From the NCBI GenBank assembly GCA_033398695.1, contig CM065817.1:63352001-63416000 (forward strand): a stretch of 64,000 bases of DNA, read 5' to 3'. Of the stretch, positions 58,449-64,000 are shown piece after piece; position 1 is the stretch's first letter; each line of letters starts with the position of its first letter. The notes below the pieces were generated by a model. It saw only the letters and a list, made by a program, of their open reading frames with translations, was not told where the DNA came from and searched no databases. This DNA comes from Orobanche coerulescens (taxonomy: Eukaryota > Streptophyta > Magnoliopsida > Lamiales > Orobanchaceae). Made by a program: the position numbers and the translations under genes.

Positions 58449-59947
58449 CCGAAACTAAGGGTCAAACAAATCGGGCTAACTCTCCCGCATACTGTCCTCG
58501 GTTTCCCAAGTAGCCTCTTCGACTCCGTGTCTAGACCACTGAATCTTGACCAAAGGAATCGACTTATTCCTCAACTGTTTGATTCGCCGCTCTAAGACTC
58601 GTATGGGACGCTCCTCATATGAATGATCATCGGCGATCTCGATTTCGTCGAACTGAAGCATGTGACTCGGGTCGGCAACATACTTCCGTAACTGAGAGAC
58701 GTGAAACACATTATGAATTCGGCTCAATGACGGAGGTAAGGCTAAACGATAAGCTAGCTCGCCTACTCGTTCCAAAATCTCAAACGGTCCAATAAACCTC
58801 GGACTCAACTTTCCCCGTTTTCCGAAACGAAAAATACCTCGACTCGGGGATACTCTGACCCAAACGTGGTCACCGATCTCGAACTCTAGTGGTCGACGAC
58901 GATTATCTGCATAAGATTTATGTCGACTCTGAGCGCTCAACAAACGACTCCTGATCAAAGCTACCTTCTCACGGGCGGCTATAAGCATATCGGGCTCGGT
59001 GCCGATTAATTCTGATAATTCGTCCCAACACAAGGGAGATCGACAACGGCGACCGTACAAGGCTTCGTAAGGAGCCATCTTGATCGAAGCATGCCAACTA
59101 TTATTATACATGAACTCGATCAATGGTAGTTGGGCTTCCCAATCGTCTTTCCAATCGAGGACGCATGCCCTCAACATGTCCTCTAATGTCTGAATAGTTC
59201 TCTCTGATTGTCCGTCGGACTGAGGATGAAAGGCAGTACTGAGATTAAGCTGAGTTCCCATAGCACGATGAACTGATTTCCAAAAATGAGACACAAACCA
59301 TCCGTCATGATCGGAAACGATACTTTTAGGAGTACCGTGCAGTCTCACTATCTCTTTGATGAATAGTTGAGCAAGTCTCTCAGGACCCCACGTATCCTTA
59401 ATCTCAAGGAAATGAGCTGATTTAGTTAAGCAGTCCACAATCACCCAGATCGTATTCATGCCACGACGACTCGTCGGCAAACTTGTGATGAAATCCATAG
59501 AAATGTCTTCCCACTTCCACTCGGGAATAGGGAGAGGTTTCAGCATACCCGCCGGTCGCTGATGTTCTATCTTGACTTGTTGACAGGTTAAGCATCTCGA
59601 AACAAATTCCGCGACTTCTCGCTTCATATTACTCCACCAGTAATTTTGTTTCAAGTCTTTATACATCTTGATAGACCCCGGGTGAACAGAATAAGGGGTA
59701 GCATGAGCTTCTCTTAAAATTGAGTTTTTCAACTCATCATTCGCCGGTACACACAACCGATTCTTAAATCTCAAAAGTCCATCCTCGTGGATCACGAATC
59801 CAGGGGCTTTCCCCTGAGCCACATCCTCACGAATGCGCAACAATGCTGGGTCTGAACCCTGATTCTCCCTGATTGCGTCCTCAAGAGATGATGAAATCTC
59901 TAACATACAAAGCTGTCCCTGAACTCGCTGAACGGTCCAATCAGGGA
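58449..59947 (-). pseudogene. Integrase and chromodomain fragment of G
   Basis: An open frame of about 490 codons entering at the deletion junction near 59947 (first ATG 59906). It has the integrase HHCC site intact (His-Pro-Gly...Cys-Leu-Thr-Cys), the core with Met-Asp-Phe, Ser-Asp-His-Asp and Gly-Gln-Ser-Glu-Arg, a GPF-type module and a Tekay chromodomain. It ends at a premature TAG (58476-58478) ten codons before the expected stop near 58449. It lacks everything upstream, so it cannot act alone. Apart from that TAG it is well preserved, better than the integrase of F. Confidence 0.85.
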
Positions 59948-61439
59948 ATTGATAATGAAGTGATTGATAGTTTCAATGAAATGATTGGAACCGCCGTTCC
60001 TCGTTAATGAAGTGATTGTTCAACAGTTACAAGTCTCAATATGATTAATACAATGATGAATGAATTATGATGATGAATGATCAACAACAAAAGGAATGAA
60101 TATCCTTTTAACCGAGTAAGAATTAACTTACTCAATCCCGGTGACAATTATCCTTCCACGAACAACGTCCTAATTGAGATATCGGTCGCTCGAACAACCT
60201 TGAATAAATACAATTACCAACAATTCATTCAATATACGAATCAAACACGAATATAACGAACTCAAAACGTCGATACGATAAAACCAAGTTCATTGGGGCA
60301 TTATATCGAACACTTTGTGGCCAACTTCGATTGATTATAACCAAACCTCAATAATACCAACATCAAATCCCCAAATAAGCATTTCAAACCAACAAAACAT
60401 CTTTAATACGATCAGTAATCCATTAAGAATATCCAAAATCGTGATTTCAACAACAATTAATCGAAAACCCCCAAATCCAACACAATATTCAAAGTGTTCT
60501 TGAATAATCCTTCAATAATCCAATGAATAATCAAACATAACCACAATCATGCGTATATCACTTCATACAACATGATCTTAACATCCAAAACATCATATCT
60601 CAACACAAATCGAAAATCCGGGAGATTTGATGAAAGTTACCTTTGAAGATTCAAGCACTATGATTTGAAGAACACGCGATAGATCGATGATCCGAGCTTC
60701 ACCACCGAATGAAAATGATTAAAATCCACACTCAAGTGATAGGTGATGAAGAAATCTCTCCCTCAAGACTCTCTCTCGCGTATGATGGTGAAGGAATGAA
60801 GAAATGAGCTGAAACTCGCTCAAAAACACAATTGTAGGTTTGACTGCCCTGTGTGCCGCGGCTCAGCCGAAGTGTAACGCGGCACAGGGCCAAAAATGCG
60901 CCCAGTGGTCGGCAGTGTGCCGCGGCCCTTCCGGTATGTGCCGCGGCACCCGGTACAGTCGGTTTTGGCCGATAATGCAATGCGAGTCTGCCGCGGCCCT
61001 GTCGGCATGTGCCACGGCACTGACTTGGCAGTGTGCCGCGGCCCTTCCGGCATGTGCCGCGGCACCCGGTACAGGCTGCTCGGCCAAAAACTGAAAAAAT
61101 GAGCGTCTGAGCTATTTCGACCATAACTCTCTCGTTCGGACTCCGATTGACTCACCGTTTCAACCATTGGAAAACTAACTCGATGCTCTATAATATTGCA
61201 AAGATTCAGAATTTTTGGAGTTTCCAAAAATTAATGGTGATCTAACAAAGTTGAACTCAAACGTGAAAAGTTGAAAAAGATGAACGATATCGATACACAA
61301 CTCGAAGTTATTCCGAACGGTGAACACGGATGAATGAACATGATCGATGAATGATTAATAATGAGTGAAAATCCACAGAGTGACAATTATTGAGTGAAAT
61401 TACTGAATGATAATGACTGAATTACAACCAGGTATTACA
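59948..61439 (-). repeat. Partial 5' LTR of G
   Basis: Corresponds to 56893-58420 of the 3' LTR. Its palindrome cluster (about 60850-61070) is shorter by about 60 bp. Abuts integrase sequence at 59947. Confidence 0.9.
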
Positions 61440-61617
61440 ACACATAGCCGATAGCGTGCGCTACATGCGCAGAATTACAATTTTAAATTACATACACGAA
61501 ATCATACGCTCAACAACATCGTATTATGAAATACGGAGAAAATACTCAGATCAAAGTGCACAATTACAATGTTACAAGTTCCAAATACATATCGGAAATC
61601 TCGGGTATTACATACAC

Positions 61618-62680
61618 GACACAACGATGACCGTAACATATTAAAACAATATAACCTCACCTCGTTTGCTGAAATCTTGAAATATCTTCCTTTGAATTTG
61701 GCTCGGTTGTCCTTCTTGGATCCCGGATACGCTTCTCCTAGCACTTGAAATTACTTTTTCATATTTTCGGTCATAAATTCTTGATGTAAAATCTGAAATC
61801 TCTTTGAGGACTTTTATCAAACACCTTTGAAAAACTGTCAGATTTGAGCTATCTATTTGATCGGGATTTATGAGGCCTTTTTAATTTTTGTAATAGAAAT
61901 ATGTTATGGGCGTTTTAAAGTAGAGGTTCATAGGTTCAAAATGATATATTATATGTACAAAAATACGTCCGGTAACATGTATAAATAGGGGCTCAAATTC
62001 GGTTGAAAATCAACCTTACCCGGACAGCTGGAAGCATTATCCTGGATACTGAAGCCTTATCCTGACATTGTCCGAGAAGCTTCTGTCGGTCGTGACCGAC
62101 CTTATCCGGACAGCTGGCCGAGAAGCTTCTGTCGGTCGCGACCGACCTTATCCGGACACCTGACAGAGAAGCTTCTGTCGGTCGTGACCGACCTTATCCG
62201 GACAGCTGGACAGCCTTATCCGGATAGTGGTCGAGAAGCTTTTGTCGGCCGTGACCGGCATCTGTCGGTAGGCATGTCCGGCAGTGACCGGCAAATGTCG
62301 GTTAACTTGGCTCAGCCGGTTCGACCCCTTCCCGATGTCCAAATTCGATTTTCCGATCTGTTCCGGACTCGTCGGAGTTAAATCTTCGATATGCCCGGAA
62401 CGAATTTTCGATAATATTAAAATAATAATTTAATATTATTTTTGCAATATAAGTGTTACGTAATGAAATTTTATCGTATCAAAATCGGAACTTTTCAAAT
62501 CACTTTCATAAATTCTAAAAATGATCCTTATAATTCATTTTGAAATCTTTTCCTTTTAAGTCCTTCATTTTATGCTAGGAACGTATCGGTCCAAGTATCA
62601 GACAACCTATAAATATTAAAATCAAAATCCATGATCCTTAGCAAAATAAATAGTATTTAAATAAGTATTGGGGCGTTACA
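61618..62680 (-). repeat. Family A LTR A5, right part
   Basis: Resumes after D and ends GGGGCGTTACA. It has the ~46-bp palindromic repeat at about 62020-62270. With 45203-45702 it totals about 1563 bp. Confidence 0.88.
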
Positions 62681-63400
62681 ATCCTCCCCCCTTTAAAAAA
62701 TTTCGTCCTCGAAATTGAGCTTCGTAAAGAACTTTGAAAATCTATATCAAACCTTGTATGAGTATTTTCATCAATAACTTTAAAAATATCGTGCCAGCAA
62801 AAACATCACTTTGAAACCTTTCTTTGAAATCATATTTTGTTCCGTTAGGATAACATTTAAACTTTCACATATCTTTTGCCGACACAATCATTCTATACTC
62901 ATACCGAAATTTTAAGTCTTCATAAAAGAGTGAATGCTTGAAAACATTACCTTGGAGTCGACGTTGGGCAGCAGCGATGAACCATATATTCTCTCGAAAA
63001 TATAATCATGCTGTAATTATTCGTTATACTTTTAAAAATAAGAAAATTTTGAAATATCTTGTTTTGTATAAGTAAATCTTTTTTTTTAAACCTCCTTAAC
63101 TGTATAGTCCCATACCTATACAGTCTTGGAATACCTTTCGTTCTGGTGAGAATTCGGTTCCGTCATGTCCCCCTCCGCCTAGAAGCCTTGTCAGGAGCCG
63201 CTCATTGTCCGTGCCCTTTTTCTTACTGCACCGGCGATCACTCCCCTTTCTCGGAGCCGCTCATTGTCCGTGCCCTTTTCTATTGCACCGACGATCACTC
63301 CCCGCCCTCGTCGGCCCCGGGTGTCACATGTTCACCAGCTTCCGCTTGGTTCATCCCCAAATCTCACCGTACTGAGAGAGGACTTGCTCCGATACCATTC
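62681..63400 (-). mobile_element. Family A internal region 5 (720 bp, uninterrupted)
   Basis: Polypurine tract, TTTCGAGGACGAAA motif, coding-free middle and primer-binding site at 63386-63397, as in region 2. The plus-strand frame 63059-63472 is antisense and recurs with the element. Confidence 0.87.
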
Positions 63401-63413
63401 TGTAACGCCGTGG
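63401..63413 (-). repeat. First 13 bp of family A LTR A6
   Basis: TGTAACGCCGTGG, immediately interrupted by a family B LTR. Its position right after a primer-binding site identifies it as the next LTR in the tandem array. Confidence 0.65.
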
Positions 63414-64000
63414 TGTTGTGTCGAGAATTATACTCTCCGACCGGCAATCGCCTCGGAGATCGGGCGACCTAGTCACTGCCGAGCAGCCAAGGCAGAACTA
63501 CCGACCAGCAACCAGGCGACCAAGCCTTAGCCCCGCAGGCAAGACAAATCGGCCATCTGAAGGTCCCAGGACAAGTCCTGGTGCCGAGCGATCGACATCA
63601 AATACGATCGTCTCTCGGTACTCGGCGACCGACTCCGGGCGACCGACAAGCGGACGATCACCTATCGACACCTGCCGACCGACCCTTGGTGACCGACCGA
63701 TGCCGACCCTCAGCGACTGGATGATGCCGACCTCTGATGACCAGCTAGAGACGACCGCGTCATGCCGATAGTCATCCAGTCGGCAAAGGCCGAGCCTTAA
63801 TACTGACACCACGTGCAAGAGCCGAGACAAGATCCGCAATTCACGGATCATTGACCACAGCCTGTCAGCATCCGTCCACCAGCCGACAGGCCCGCCGAAA
63901 GTTGTCAGTAGGGCCGCATGTCACAGTGACTCTGGACGCGTGCTGGCTCCTCATTGGACCGTCCAGCTGGCTGCCGGCTGTAGCCTTGGACTTTAGGCCA
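63414..64000 (+). repeat. Family B LTR, third copy, cut by window end
   Basis: Starts TGTTGTGTCGAG and matches the first ~590 bp of the other family B LTRs in plus orientation, with many CGATCG dyads. Whether it is a full element or a solo LTR cannot be seen. Confidence 0.85.

Larger units (their letters stand above)
56102..61439 (-). mobile_element. Element G: deleted Tekay/Del-like element
   Basis: Bounded by TGTAACACCCC and GGTATTACA, with TSD ACACA (56097-56101, 61440-61444). Minus-oriented: 3' LTR 56102-58420, polypurine tract, integrase and chromodomain, then a partial 5' LTR 59948-61439. One deletion removed the downstream part of the 5' LTR, primer-binding site, gag, protease, RT and RNase H. 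Its integrase is close to that of F, but its LTR palindromes are different. Confidence 0.9.
45703..61612 (-). mobile_element. Solo LTR D (about 2.37 kb) with three nested elements
   Basis: Begins TGTAACACCCCGAG and ends GGTATTACA, with the 5-bp TSD TACAC (45698-45702, 61613-61617). Its own sequence is 45703-47633, 51682-51917, 56071-56101 and 61445-61612; the rest is E, E2 and G. No internal region of its own exists, so it is a solo LTR. The minus-strand TATA box is at 47604-47615, with the palindrome cluster upstream of it broken up by the three insertions. 45703-46700 and 46925-47600 are AT-rich and non-coding, with a short duplication around GATCCAGCGCCCTCAGC (46170-46340). Confidence 0.87.

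Noticed and set aside
225..63397. Possible tRNA genes matching the TGGTATCAGAGC stretches
   Set aside because: These are primer-binding sites of LTR elements; no cloverleaf surrounds them.

Overview
The window is repeat-rich plant nuclear DNA, made almost entirely of LTR retrotransposons nested inside one another. Plant origin is inferred from primer-binding sites complementary to initiator-methionine tRNA (TGGTATCRGAGC), chromodomain-bearing Ty3/gypsy polyproteins of two kinds (Tekay/Del-like and Galadriel-like), a Tat-like gag, and 2-4.5 kb LTRs bounded by TGTAAYRCCC and GGNGTTACA. I see no intact host gene, tRNA, rRNA or CRISPR array. The species cannot be named from the sequence.

The hidden backbone is a tandem array of a coding-free Tekay-derived element, here called family A: LTR about 1.56 kb plus an internal part of about 0.72 kb, minus-oriented. 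Removing every younger insertion with its target-site duplication (TSD) leaves about 10.9 kb. It reads LTR A1 (truncated), internal, A2, internal, A3, internal, A4, internal, A5, internal, start of A6. The five reassembled internal parts measure 721, 719, 720, about 703 and 720 bp, which supports the excision boundaries.

Layout: 1-3010 is the leader and 5' LTR of a minus-strand Tekay-like element (K). 3011-6009 is scrambled family B material with an inverted LTR scrap, a gag tail and two head-to-tail LTRs. 6010-7807 is A1. 7808-15193 is H, a 4.5 kb solo LTR (TSD CCGGG) with a second solo LTR, I, inside it (11553-14468, TSD TCACG). 15199-19246 is A2 and A3. 19247-26560 is B (TSD CCAGC), a gag-only element whose 3' LTR carries a 2.8 kb CACTA-like insertion with an apparent captured exon. 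26566-27705 is A3/A4. 27706-43534 is C (TSD ATAA), a Galadriel-like chromovirus whose protease region is split by F (31196-41604, TSD GTTAC), a degenerate 10.4 kb Tekay-like element. 43539-45702 is A4/A5. 45703-61612 is D, a solo LTR (TSD TACAC) hit three times: by E (47634-51677, minus) and E2 (51918-56066, plus), two gag-protease-only relatives of C, and by G (56102-61439, TSD ACACA), a deleted Tekay-like element. 61618-63413 is A5/A6. From 63414 to the window end is another family B LTR.

The most unusual pattern is shared by eight otherwise different LTR families. Just upstream of the presumed TATA box each carries a cluster of short CpG-rich palindromes, and nearly every family has its own core: TTACGGCCGTAA in F, TTACGTACGTAA in H, TAGCGYRCGCTA in K and D, GTGCCGCGGCAC in G, CCTATCGGCCGATAGG in I, GTCGGTCGCGACCGAC in A, GGCGATCGCC in B. 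The clusters change length between the two LTRs of one element, and E, E2 and G all landed inside the cluster of D. C and E lack this and instead have heat-shock-element-like TTCTAGAA clusters at the same place. How these elements cooperate is inference: coding-free A, gag-only B and gag-protease-only E could only have moved with enzymes from autonomous relatives, and C or F/G-like elements are the natural candidates for E and A.
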